Shown here in pieces: positions 11,249-21,493 of a DNA stretch of 64,000 bases. Source of the stretch: Sphagnum compactum (Eukaryota > Bryophyta > Sphagnopsida > Sphagnales); contig OZ234499.1 in assembly GCA_965153455.1 (NCBI GenBank), positions 15,682,271 through 15,746,270 of the forward strand, read 5' to 3'. The translations under genes and the position numbers were made by a program. The notes beneath the pieces were generated by a model, which had not been told where the DNA came from, searched no databases, and saw nothing but the letters and a program-made list of their open reading frames with translations. The stretch's first letter is position 1. Each line of letters starts with the position of its first letter.

Positions 11249-12557
11249 TTAGCGAACTGTAAATTCTGTGAGCCATATCTTTCGATGTCTTTCTAGCCAG
11301 GAAACCTTTCTCCTTTCTCCTTGTATTTCGTTCTCTTCCAGGATCATCTCAAGGATTTCCAAGAGCTTTTGGTAGCCCTTATCCTGTTTGGTAAGTGGCT
11401 TGCAGATATCAACATGATTGGCCTCGAGAATCATACTGTTGCCGGTCAATTCGACGCCTGAAGCCCGTGGCACCACCACGACCTTCACTTACAAAATCCA
11501 TTCAAAAACTGTTATTCACACATTCAGCCCAAAAAGTTAATAATAAAAGTAATTAACTTGATTGCTAATAAACGAATTAGAAGTAGCTTAGTAAGCTGAC
11601 CTTATTGTATTCCAGTTGCTCTACAAAAGAGTAGATTTTGATACCATGAAGTGCGTTATCTCTAATCGCAGCTTCAAAGCCTCTTGACAATGTGTCCATC
11701 GTGTTTTCAAAGGCTGACAGTTCCCTACAGGTACCAGCCAGTCTATTCTGAAATGCGATGTTAAAATTTTGTACATAACGTGCAATCGTTCTACCAGAAT
11801 GGGGAACAGCATAGAATATCAACCCCTTGGTAGACTCAAAAAACTTCTCACAGTGATAACAGACCGGCCTGGTCCTTGCATGTCTAAAAGCCGTGACAAA
11901 CAAACTCTTTATGATTATACCCCCAAAGCTGTGCCCAACCAGCACAATTTTATCTCTTTCGCCGAGCCCCAGGATATCCTTCCTGCACATTTAGGAAATG
12001 GAAAATGAAACAAACAGAGCTCCTTGTCAAATTCTAATCTGATGTGACGTTCCAACTTGAAGCCAGAGAAGCTTTTGGACTCTGTGATAACTATCTGCTG
12101 CTATCCTACTCTTGTATGACACAATTACTGACTTGTGCGAGTGTGAGAATCCATATGATCAAATTGGTAACGATCATGTGCATGATAATAATGTGAAGTG
12201 CAGGTGGAGTTGATGGCCATAGTACCTATGGATGAGCTCCTCGACAAACTTGAAGCCAAACTCTTCCACGGAAGAATCCGGTTCTCTTTTGCCCCATTGA
12301 CTGGCATCATAGGACACAGATAACACTCTCACTTTTTCCTTCCCCAGATCCTCTGGTAACCATGCTTTAGGCCAACACACATCTGTCCCTCGTTTTATCC
12401 ATGTGCTCCTCCAAGCATCCGTGCGGTTCAGTATTTGCAATCCATGAATGAAGATGATGATCAGATAATTGCCCTCACCCCTTCTCACGTGTAGCGGCGG
12501 CCATAGTTCGTGAGGTTCGAAAGATACCGCCGACAAATGATTTCCAGCCATATGCAT
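11249..12557 (-). CDS. SERAC1-like alpha/beta hydrolase (three exons)
   Basis: Proposed exons on the minus strand are 12557-12226, 11982-11601 and 11482-11249. Their phases join cleanly and give about 315 residues. Exon 1 carries the hydrolase entry strand IIIFIHGL and the family motif VCWPKAWLPEDL then VRVLSVSYDA. Exon 2 carries the nucleophile elbow GHSFGG (Ser about 129), followed by KGLIFYAVPHSGR. Exon 3 carries ANHVDICKP, with a likely catalytic His at about 261. This order matches plant proteins related to SERAC1, a serine-hydrolase family linked in animals to phospholipid remodelling; the plant substrate is unknown. Donors are GTACTA, GTCAGC and the acceptors TGCAG and GAAG. An upstream frame near 12660-12730 (MQASIHKNQDDTQALIALMK) could be a further 5' exon. 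I see no disabling mutation in the chosen exons. Confidence 0.72.
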
Positions 12558-13650
12558 AGATTGTTGAGGTCATACCTTCTCAAAATGACATGGCTACGAC
12601 CTCTACCCAAAAATCAGATATGATCTGGTAACAAAGCCACCACACAAAGGAATGTCTTCCTTCATCAGTGCGATCAGAGCTTGAGTATCATCTTGGTTCT
12701 TGTGGATGGAAGCTTGCATTACTGCCAAGTATAAAATAGGTCAGGAAAAAAAACAGATTCAGGAAGGGAACAAGAGATTTGAGATTCAATCATCATTGGC
12801 AATTCAACTAATTGACGAACTGTGGCAGCTAGTTGTGGCATAGTGAAATTCATAGAGAAAACTTACAAGATACGAGAACATATAGGTAGATGATGAGAAA
12901 ACCGGAGTATATGTGTTGCGGAGTCAATAGTGTTTCACGAATTATGAAGAGCTTGACAAAGTGCCTCAGGTGAAAATCAAGTTCGAATATTGAAAATGCG
13001 AACTTGAGAAACAGCGACTTGCAATGTGAAACTCTTAACAGCTGTAGACTCGTTGATTCAGGGGAAGCAATGGTTGGCTATGTTAACAATAAACATGCGA
13101 ACCTTTTCTAAAGATGTGTAGCCAGGATAACTTGAGCTTAACATGTAAAGGTCCACATCACTGTTGCGCGGTTACTAAAAATTTCACTTTTTTACTTTTG
13201 GCTCGTTCCCTACAAAGCATGTTCTGTTCTCACTGATAAGCGCTGACCATATGTGACCACACTTTATTTTAAATGAATGAGATTTGACTTTTGATCTCTC
13301 ACCTCCACAAAAATCCAAGAAACTTATAGTCTAAGAAATTTAATTATCATCGACTTTTTCTATTTGACGGTAGTTCTGATTTGACTTTCATAGTCTGACA
13401 ACCCAAGGTTCCTATAATGGGCCATTGTTAACCTGTTTCATCGCCGTCAGTTATCAGATGGAGAACCAGTCTAAGAACTGATGGGCATCTCTAAGCATTT
13501 GTGATGAGAAATGGGGTTGGATGAAAACCTAATGGTGATAAAATTTGGCCATCAACCCTCAAAAGATGTATACGACAATGCCTTGACAATTGAGTGGTAT
13601 TGGTGGTGTTGCGCATTCTTTGTTGTGTTTTGTTTCTTGCAAGTTATGAA
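12558..13650. other. Upstream flank of the SERAC1-like gene
   Basis: It holds a possible extra 5' exon (about 12620-12740, minus strand) and otherwise no frame or motif I recognise. Confidence 0.4.
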
Positions 13651-13652
13651 AA

Positions 13653-13968
13653 GCGGTGATTTTTGTTGTGATAGCGCTTGGCGTTGGTTTTTGTTTTGGT
13701 GTTCTTCACTGCAGGAGAGGCGATGGCTTTGTTGAGCTGGATTTGGGAGGGTGCTAGACGGAAGGAGCATGAGTGATAAGAGGCATCTGCTTCAGTGAAG
13801 GGAAGAGCGGTGGTTTTTGTTGTGACAACGCTTGGCGTTGGTTTTTGTTTTGGTGTTTTTCACTGTTGGAGAGGTGATGGCTTTGTTGAGTTGGATTTTG
13901 GAGGGTGCTGATTATGGATGGAAGGAGTATGAGTGATAAGATGCATCTGCTTTGGTGAAGGGAAATCA
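13653..13968. repeat. Direct duplication, 154-bp period
   Basis: Two copies beginning at gcggtg, 13653 and 13807, share gcttggcgttggtttttgtt, a gagaggcgatggctttgttg-like run, and gagtgataagaggcatctgc with a few changes. It is an imperfect tandem duplication without coding support. Confidence 0.75.
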
Positions 13969-14559
13969 TGTTTGTGATTTGTTTTAAGGGTTGATGTTTA
14001 TGATTTCTGATTTACTCTGGGATGGGAAGAATGCCCAACTTGGAGGAACTTGATCTCATCATTTTGAGGTTTACAAATTCTTCTACTGCATGTTGTTGGG
14101 TGTTTAGCTTCAGTAAGATGGAATTAGGTTATGATATAGTCCTTAAGGGTCAGTAAGGGATGTCATGAAAGTCTTTAGAGGTTTCGAAGCAATTTCCATG
14201 ACAATTTTTAATGTAATGTGGTTGGGAGTCAAGGTTTTGGGTTGAGAGTATTTTGGGGTTGTATCTAGAGTATATGCTTGAGAAAAACCTTTGAAGTGAC
14301 ACTAGAAAAAATCTTATCATTTGCAACTAGTCATTATGGAACTATGTGCAACTAATTGTTGTTTACAACTAAATTAGTTATGTTTGCAACTATGAAATTG
14401 ATATCGTATAATTTTTGAACCATACAGTTGTGTGTAACTAACATGTAATTAATGATGTACAACATGGACACGTCATAAAAATAACAAGTCTATTCCTTAT
14501 TATATTATAACATATTAAATTTGAACTAAAAACTTTTATTAAAAAAAAAGCACATTTTT
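13969..14559. other. Intergenic DNA, no gene seen
   Basis: AT-rich. A short recurrent 'caacta' theme (gcaactagtcat, gcaactaattg, acaactaaa) lies at 14320-14440. No gene recognised. Confidence 0.45.
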
Positions 14560-15264
14560 CCATATAATTGTTATAAGTATATACTATTGGAATATGATTC
14601 AAATTTAGAGTTTGGGAAACCCTAAATTAATTAACATTTTTGTTACAAATCTTTAGTAAATAAAATAAATCTACGGTGCAATTTAGGGGGAATTTTATAT
14701 GCAAAACAATGCAATATATATTTATAAAGAAAGCGAAAGAAATCAGCTTGGAGATATTAACAATGGTAAGAGACATACCTTCTTTTGTGTTTTGTTACAA
14801 ATTTTATTTAGTTATTAAAAACTTAAGGCTAAATTTGTAATTGGTGAAAGTAAATACGCGTGTGGATATTGCAAAATTATATGAAACCTTAACCCTAAAT
14901 GCAATAGCCATATTCAAGTTCATTTCAAAATAACCCATAGGTGATTAAAGTAAAACCTGCAGTGAAAGGGCAACCTTAAATGCAATACCCACATGTAAGG
15001 TCATTTTGAAATACCCAATATGTGTTTGGGTGCGCCTTTGAATGAAGAGCAAGGCCTAGATGCAATACCTACATGCATGTTCATACTGAAATAATCCATA
15101 GGTGATTGAGGCAAACCTTATGTGAAGACCCAACTTTAAATGCAATACCCACATGTAACATCATTTCAAAATAACTAATAAATTGTTTGGGTACCCAAAA
15201 TATGTCTTTTTATACACTTAAATTAATTATTATTCTAAATTAATTTTATGACAAAATGCGAGTA

Positions 15265-15695
15265 TTACAATGAATATAAAAACCAACAATTATTATGGGA
15301 CCTATATGCAGGTATTGAAATGAATGTAAAAAACCAACGACTATTATGGGACCTATATGCGGGTATTCCAATGAATGTAAAAAACCATCGACTATTATGC
15401 AAGTATTGTAATGAATGTAAAAAGCTCACGACTATTATGGGACCTATATGCGGGTATTGCAATGAATGTAAAAAACCAACAACTATTATGCGGGTATTAT
15501 AATGAACGTAAAAATCTAGCGACTATTATCGGACCTATATGCGGGTATTACAATGAATGTAAAAAACCAACAACTATTATGCGGGTATTGTAATGAATGT
15601 AAAAAGCCAACGACTATTATGGGACCCATATGCGGGTATTGCAATGAATGTAAAAAACCAACGACTATTATGGGACCTATATGCGGGGTATTGCA
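15265..15695. repeat. 51-bp tandem array (17-codon period)
   Basis: Units of the form ggtattgcaatgaatgtaaa, aaccaacgactattatggga, cctatatgcg repeat at 51 bp (for example cctatatgc at 15301 and 15352). Some units lack the gggacctata part. Because 51 is divisible by three, frames stay open on both strands (84, 60 and 63 residues plus; 65 minus) without being genes. A diverged inverted version lies at 35930-36190. Confidence 0.85.
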
Positions 15696-16529
15696 TATTT
15701 GAAAATGGCCTTATGAAATTTATAATAGAAAATGATATAGGTATTATATATTTAAAATGTGTGTATTGTTTTAAAAGTCTGTAGGTGATGTGAGTCCTAT
15801 TACATTAGATGTAAGTATTGCACAATGTTCATTTTGATCTTTGTAGACCTTAGACAAATTAATGTTACCTATTCATATGGGCCTATTTAAGGTTTGATTC
15901 TTAAATATAATGTACAAAAAAAATTATTACAAAGAAGATATATATGATTAACCATATACCCATCAAACAAGTGTGACTAGAAGATAATATTATATTGATA
16001 ATAGATGTACAAAAATGGGTGCATGAAAAATTGTTAAAGAACCCAATGAAAAAAAAAGGTTCTCTATAACATATCAAAGGACCAAAGTTCAAAAATTGGG
16101 TAGTCCAAAAAATAAAAGGGCTAAAAAAACCTAGCTAACTATATAAAGTGAAAACCCTAAACCATATCAGTATCTACAATCATGTGTTTAGCTCAATAAG
16201 TAGTTATTGCACTTGCAGCCCTTGCTGCATGATGTGCAATGTAGAAATGGCGGCGTTACATGTCAACCTGAATTGCATTTGCAACAAACTCTTCCTTTGA
16301 TGTCTCCTGAACCCTATAAACACCCAAAAATCACCAAATTAAACCCTAACACACCTTGGATGAAACAAAATTGTAAAAAAATAATAAACATTGATTATTA
16401 TTGTTTCTTACCTTCCATGAATCTACTATATTAATTCACTACGTATGTGCGTGCGTCTGTCTGACATGACAATTCTGCTGCAATTCTATGGCAGAACCAG
16501 GCAATGCATTTTCTATGACAGGGCTTGGT

Positions 16530-16740
16530 AACCGGGCAGGGGGGGGCCAGCATGGGAGGGGGGGGCCAGCACGGGGCGGGAAGTTAATTATATATAACAG
16601 GGGAACGGGGGGGGGGGGGTGCATCAACGGGTTAAAGAATCGGAGTGGAAAATGCGAAGGACGGGGGGGGGGTCGACGGGGTAAAGAACCGGAGTGGGCA
16701 ATGGGAAGGACCGGGCGGGGGGGAGCTCGACGGGTGCATT
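16530..16740 (+). repeat. Poly-G-rich cluster
   Basis: Runs of 7 to about 11 consecutive G occur repeatedly, separated by short segments such as ccagcatggga and tcgacggg, within otherwise AT-rich DNA. The arrangement meets the usual G-quadruplex pattern on the plus strand many times over. Related units repeat (ggggccagca twice; gtaaagaaccggagtgg-like twice), so the cluster grew by duplication. Confidence 0.7.
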
Positions 16741-16902
16741 ATGCACCGGGTTCACACTAGTCATTTTAGATTCATGAAAATCCAATACATCTGTCAATTA
16801 TTTTGTCCAACTTGCTTTACTAAACTCTCGATCTCAATTTTTGACATCCCATGCCATCTTCAATTGTTGTGCGTATACACAATGGGTGGATCGAATCATC
16901 TC

Positions 16903-17390
16903 TTATAAATCTTCATCCTTCTCCATCCATGATGTTGCATTTCGAGACATTCTTCCCACGCCCCAGGCATTGAGACCCAACACTTGCCACAGTTGCTCTG
17001 AAGCTAATTTGACCAAAGCTGGTTTTGGGAATGGTGGACATTGTTTTGCAATAACTACAAACTTATCCCACTCCTGCTGTGCTTTGGCACAAGCACGACT
17101 AATAACCTTTTGATCATTTTGCCTTTGCACGGCCATGGCATTTCCTAAGAGACGAGCATTCATTTTAGCATGGTCTTGATGTCGAGGACCTCCTTTAGAA
17201 ATTGAAGGCCTTCTAGGTTTGGCCTTTTCTACCACCAAGCCATGCACCTCTTTCAAATGTTTGGTCAATAACCATTTGGCACAATATGTGACAATGCAAA
17301 TGCCAACTTTACACTTCCATTTTGACCTAACCTTCGTCCATTATTTGTCCTTCCGAGCTAAATTAGGTGGACAAGGGGGTGTAGGTGGCT
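16903..17390 (-). pseudogene. C2H2 zinc-finger protein pseudogene fragment
   Basis: On the minus strand a 121-residue open frame starts at 17268 (TKHLKEVHGLVVEKAKPRRP) and ends VGRMSRNATSWMEKDEDL at 16903. The frame continues upstream past the first Met, with a C2H2-like WKCKVGICIVTYCAKWLL then H...H in TKHLKEVH. Further upstream it is cut by an in-frame TAA near 17341, beyond which the same frame still reads PPTPPCPPNLARKDK. The family, a finger followed by GGPRHQDHAKMNARLLGNAM and a Lys/Arg-rich helix, resembles multicopy uncharacterised plant proteins that may be transposon-derived; the function is unknown. The internal stop and missing N-terminus indicate a pseudogene. It lies in the part of copy A that copy B lacks. 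Confidence 0.55.
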
Positions 17391-18105
17391 AAAAAACCTG
17401 GTTGGTTTCAAGTTCTACACCTAAACCAAAAAATATCAAAAAATAAATGAATACCTTTGTAATTAAAAAATCCTAACCCTAAAACCTTACACATAAAGAG
17501 TTCAAAAACAGAATGCAGGTATTGCAAAACATAAAATCACACAATCAGATAAAACTCCTGCAAACTTTAACTGTTTTAAGATATTACATTTTAAAAAAAT
17601 TTGACAAAAAAAATCCCGCACCTTCCATCAAACGATGGAAGATGCAGATATAATTAAACTAAAAAAAACTTGTACAATTTTTTTTATTTACATTTAATCT
17701 AATGTACGTAAATTCTAAAACAATCTAACCCATCATTTTTTGATCGAAATCCTCAATCTATATTACAAACTATCATCCTTGTCAACTTTAATCCACGTAC
17801 ATTGCATGATACATCAATTTTCAATTTTCACTTCTAATGAAGCAACATTTTGCTCCTCAGGTTTCAATTCTGATGAAACACCATTTTGCTCACCAATTGG
17901 CTGATTTGATGCAGCAACATTTTGCTCAACAATTACCTAATCTGATACAACAACATTTTGCCTGTGAATTTCCAAATCACCACCACCTTTCTTCAATCTC
18001 CTTCTTTTAGCCATTACAACCTTCAACATAAAAAAAATCACAATTTCATTGTAATTGTCAATTCTAATGAATTAAACCAAAAGGACCAAAAATAAATAAA
18101 AAAAA
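17391..18105. other. Intergenic DNA inside copy A
   Basis: AT-rich. It contains a minor repeat at 17830-17970 (gaagcaacattttgctcc, gaaacaccattttgctca, gcagcaacattttgctca, acaacaacattttgcc), about four copies. No gene. Confidence 0.5.
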
Positions 18106-18109
18106 AAAA

Positions 18110-18870
18110 CTGCTTGTTGCTATCGCCTACTTCACAACACCACCACCATAGAGGAAGGTGATGACATTATTGCCATCACCTTCTATGCAGCAAAACCACC
18201 AAAAAAGGCGCAGGCCGCCTGTTTTTTGCAGCAAAGCCATCGAAGAAGGTGACGAAAGCTGTCGTCTTCTTCTTCTTCGTTACAACGAAACCACAAAAGA
18301 AAATGACGGCTCATTACCGTCGCGTTCTTTGTTGTAGCAAAACCAAAACAAAAGAAGGCAATTATAACATTGCCTTCTTCATTGCAACAAAAAAATAAAT
18401 TTTTACTGCAACAAGACCAAAATAGAAGGTGATTGTAGCTTTGCTGCCGTCGCTTTTTTCGCTGCAACAAAAAAAAGGCAACAATAGCTTTTGTTACCAT
18501 TGCCTTCTACGATGTAGCAAAATGAAAACAGATGGCGATGGCAAAGTTGCCGTCACTTTCTGCGCTGCAAAAAAAAAAGAAGGCAACAGCAGAGCTACCG
18601 TCGCCTTCTTTGCTACAGCAAGACCAAAACAAAAGGCAATGGCAATGTTGTTGTCGTCGCCTTCCACGTTGCAACCAAAAAAAAAGGGCTTGCTGCAGCA
18701 AAACCAAAATGGAAGGCGATGTTAGCGTTGCTACCGTCCACCTTCTGCGCTACCAAAAATAAAAATAAAAATGTGTTGCAGCAAAACCAAAACAGAAGGT
18801 GACGGCAACTATCGTTGCCTTCCACGCTGAAAAAAAGAAGAAGAAAAGGCTTGCTGTAGCTAAACAAAAA
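18110..18870. repeat. Array of hairpin-capable units (GCAGCAAAACCAAAA...GAAGGCGAC...GTCGCCTTC)
   Basis: Roughly a dozen imperfect units each combine a tgcagcaaaaccaaaaca leader with aaggcgatggcaa, a gttgccgtc centre and gccttctacgttgca. The two halves of most units are mutual reverse complements (gaaggcgacggcaa against ttgccgtcgccttc), so each can fold. Long frames on both strands here are products of the repeat, rich in Lys/Gln/Ala or Phe/Cys, and are not considered genes. Copy B holds a different satellite at this position. Confidence 0.7.
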
Positions 18871-19209
18871 TAGAAGCAAAAAGAAGGGCTTAAGGGAAGG
18901 AGCTTACCTTCAAGCTCGCACTCTGGGTCCCGCCTGGGTCTTGTTTTAGGTGCTCCAAAGCTCTGACAAATGGAGCTTTGACAATGGAGTTTGTGGGCCC
19001 GCTTCAAGCACATTTTCGTGATTGTGCTCCTGCTCCAACCACTCCCAAGCTCTGCTCCCGCTCCAACCGCTCCCAAGCTCTAGCGTCGCTCCCGAGTTCT
19101 GGCAATGGAATGAGCGCAAAATCAGGTGAGGTAGGTAGGAGGGGGGAGGTAGGTAGGAGGGAAAAACTTTGGGGCGGAGAAGATACTGAAAAAATCAATA
19201 TCTTTTTGC

Positions 19210-19308
19210 AGGGGAGGATGTGTTTTTGGTTCATCCCCAAAACGGCTTCAACGGCCTCATCCTCAACTGGTGCATTGGTGGCTGCTGGTTCACTCCAGCC
19301 TATGTAAG
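19210..19308 (+). other. Exon-like module (copy A instance)
   Basis: After a splice-acceptor-like ctttttgcag, an open segment reads GEDVFLVHPQNGFNGLILNW and then CIGGCWFTPAY, followed by a donor-like gtaagg. The same module lies inverted in copy B (about 34060-34158) with substitutions that keep the frame, and partly in a third place (about 39150-39210). It looks like a captured host exon or a remnant of the element's own gene; I do not recognise the protein. Confidence 0.5.
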
Positions 19309-19316
19309 GCTACCCA

Positions 19317-19695
19317 CAACTACATAAAAATTTGTGCTGATTTTCACTGGTCTTGGGCAATTACGCTTGGTCAATTAACATTGTTGATTTCAATTCCAAG
19401 TATTAAATATTGAATCAACTGAGTCTGATTTCGGATGCAGTTTTCAAACCGAATCAGGTCTAAAACTGAACCCAATTCTGGAACCAGAACTGGAACTTTT
19501 GGAAAAATAAGTCTGGAACCAGGGACCAACTTGCAGTTCACCACCAGTTTTGCTCTGGGTTACCCCAAACCAGGCCAGAACCAGGTCTGATTTCCAGAGC
19601 TGGAACTAAAACCTGAATTAATTTTCTCAAAAAACTGAACCAGACCTGGGTTCAGGACGTTTTTTTGTGAAACTAGAACTGGAACCGTTCTAGGT
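19317..19695. repeat. Degenerate GGAACCAG/CTGGAACC-rich segment
   Basis: Short words such as ggaaccaggacc, ccagaactgga and aactgaaccagacctggg recur irregularly between copy A and the 146-bp satellite. No coding potential; probably simple-repeat growth. Confidence 0.5.
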
Positions 19696-19696
19696 G

Positions 19697-20740
19697 TATC
19701 TTTTTAAAAAGGGAAGGTTCTCAATAAAAGTCAAGAACCGTCCAACACTGCTTCTTACGTCTATGGTCAAGCCCCCAGGAGCGGGAATATTGCGGACAGC
19801 GCCCAAGCTTGGATCCTGTAAAAGACAGCGCCTCATGAGGCAACTGGAGCTTGGGCCGGGAGGTTCTTCATAAACGTCAACAACCGCCCAACACAGCTTC
19901 TTACGTCTATGGTCAGGCCCCCAGGAGCGGGAATATTGCGGACAGCGCCCAAGCTTGGATCCTGTAAAAGACGCCGCATCGTGAGGCAACTGGAGCTTGG
20001 GCCGGGAGGTTCTTCATAAAAGTCAACAACCGCCCAACACTGCTTCTTACGTCTATGGTCAGGCCCCCAGAGCGGGAATATTGCGGACAGCGCCCACGCT
20101 TGGATCCTGTAAAAGACGCCGCATCGTGAGGCAACTGGAGCTTGGGCCGGAAGGTTCTTCATAAAAGTCAACAACCGCCCAACACAGCTTCTTACGTCTA
20201 TGGTCAGGCCCCCAGGAGCGGGAATATTGCGGACAGCGCCCAAGCTTGGATCCTGTAAAAGACGCCGCATCGTGAGGCAACTGGAGCTTGGGCCGGGAGG
20301 TTCTTCATAAAAGTCAACAACCGCCCAACACTGCTTCTTACGTCTATGGTGAAGCCCCCAGGAGCGGGAATATTGCGGACAGCGCCCACGCTTGGATCCT
20401 GTAAAAGACGCCGCATCGTGAGGCAACTAGAGCTTGGGCCGGGAGGTTCTTCATAAAAGTCAACAACCGCCCAACACTGCTTCTTACGTCTATGGTCAAG
20501 CCCCCAGGAGCGGGAATATTGAGGGCAGCGCCCAAGCTTGGATCCTGTAAAAGACGCCGCATCGTGAGGCAACTGGAGCTTGGGCCGGGAGGTTCTTCAT
20601 AAAAAGTCAACAACAGCCCAACACTGCTTCTTACGTCTATGGCCAGGCCCCCAGGAGCGGGAATATTGCGGACAGCGCCCAAGCTTGGATCTTGTAAAAG
20701 AGGGCGTCTCGTGAGGCAAGTGGAGCTTGGGCCTGAATTT
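19697..20740. repeat. 146-bp GC-rich tandem satellite, seven copies
   Basis: The marker cttcttacgtctatgg begins at 19751, 19897, 20043, 20188, 20334, 20480 and 20627, giving periods of 146, 146, 145, 146, 146 and 147. Each unit has ggagcgggaatattg, aagcttggatcctgt, the caactggagcttgggccggg run and a gttcttcataaaagtcaac run. Units are nearly identical and much GC-richer than their surroundings. The minus-strand frames of up to 197 residues arise because 146 is not a multiple of three and two of the three frames are stop-free, so they are not taken as a gene. The array ends about 750 bp before the ankyrin gene. Confidence 0.93.
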
Positions 20741-21493
20741 TCAGGAATGCCCGAGACTTAAGACCCGAGGCCATTGTGTGACAATGCTTTACACCCGGCA
20801 AAAAGTTCGGCATAAAATGAGGCTATCATTTAAAGAACATTATAAAGTCCACTATCCAACATGCCTGAAAACCAGGGCATTCCACCTAATCAGCATAATA
20901 CACAGGAGGGAATTCCTAGCCCGGCCCCCACGCCTGGGAATCCATTGCTTTTGCAAGTTGTGTTTCCATTTTGGCTATTGGGAGACAATGCCATGAATGC
21001 CCTTAACAAGTTGCACTGGCATCCAACTGCACGATCCTCGTGCCGGCTCTTGTTTCACGGCTCACAATTCCCGCGTCCCTGGAACAGCAATCTTTGAGCA
21101 TTAGAGTCACGACGGTGTACGAGCTGAAGGCTATGGCTGCAAAGTACAAGGCCTTCGCCTCAAACCTGCGGCTCATAGCTTTTGGGAGTATGCATGCAGG
21201 AGGCAGACGATTTTGAATCGACCTAGCGGCGAGGACTTTCTTTGGTGGTGGATTTCCTTCGAAAAGTCGTGGGCCTTGCTCTACAATGGCCATTGATCCC
21301 CTCCCTTGGCCACCGAGGAGGTCTGTCATCCTTGCCTCCAGATCTTTTCATTCAGATGATGCTAGAAATTGTACTCCCGGTAGAACCTGAAAATGATTAT
21401 AAAATTTGCTAAATGTTTCCGAAATCGCCTATATTGTCACGGAATTACTAGATCAGCACCTCATTTTCTACTTGAATCTGTCGCTCTTGTAGG
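20741..21493. other. Upstream flank of the ankyrin-PGG gene
   Basis: GC is moderate. Only antisense or short frames are present, with no recognisable protein. An acceptor-like cttgtag sits directly before the gene's ATG, so a non-coding first exon may lie in this stretch. Confidence 0.4.

Larger units (their letters stand above)
14560..19316 (+). mobile_element. Compound dispersed repeat, copy A
   Basis: This block has a partner in opposite orientation at about 34050-37110. Matching parts: 14560-14780 with 36860-37110; alternating 'ggtattgcaatgaatgtaaa' arrays at 15265-15695 and 35930-36190; 15880-16380 with 35350-35840; and 18880-19316 with 34050-34450. Order is conserved when one copy is reversed. 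Copy A has an extra 1.6 kb at about 16400-18000, which holds a G-rich cluster and a zinc-finger pseudogene. No transposase of its own is visible, so it is either non-autonomous or a segmental duplicate. Termini are not exactly defined; the 3' end lies soon after the exon-like module at 19210-19308. Confidence 0.65.

Noticed and set aside
11769-12008. Plus-strand ORF over the SERAC1-like exon 2
   Set aside because: Antisense shadow of the hydrolase exon, which has the GHSFGG motif in the other strand.
15265-15695. CRISPR-like regular repeat
   Set aside because: The units are head-to-tail tandem copies without unique spacers, and the DNA is eukaryotic.
18183-19307. Overlapping ORFs of about 60-110 codons on both strands
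   Set aside because: Low-complexity Phe/Cys-rich or Lys/Gln-rich products of the hairpin-unit satellite.
19690-20682. Several minus-strand ORFs up to 197 codons (MPHDAASFTGSK...) in the 146-bp satellite
   Set aside because: They are the same unit read in successive frames because 146 is not a multiple of three. No codon bias or domain is visible, and frame changes follow unit-length changes.
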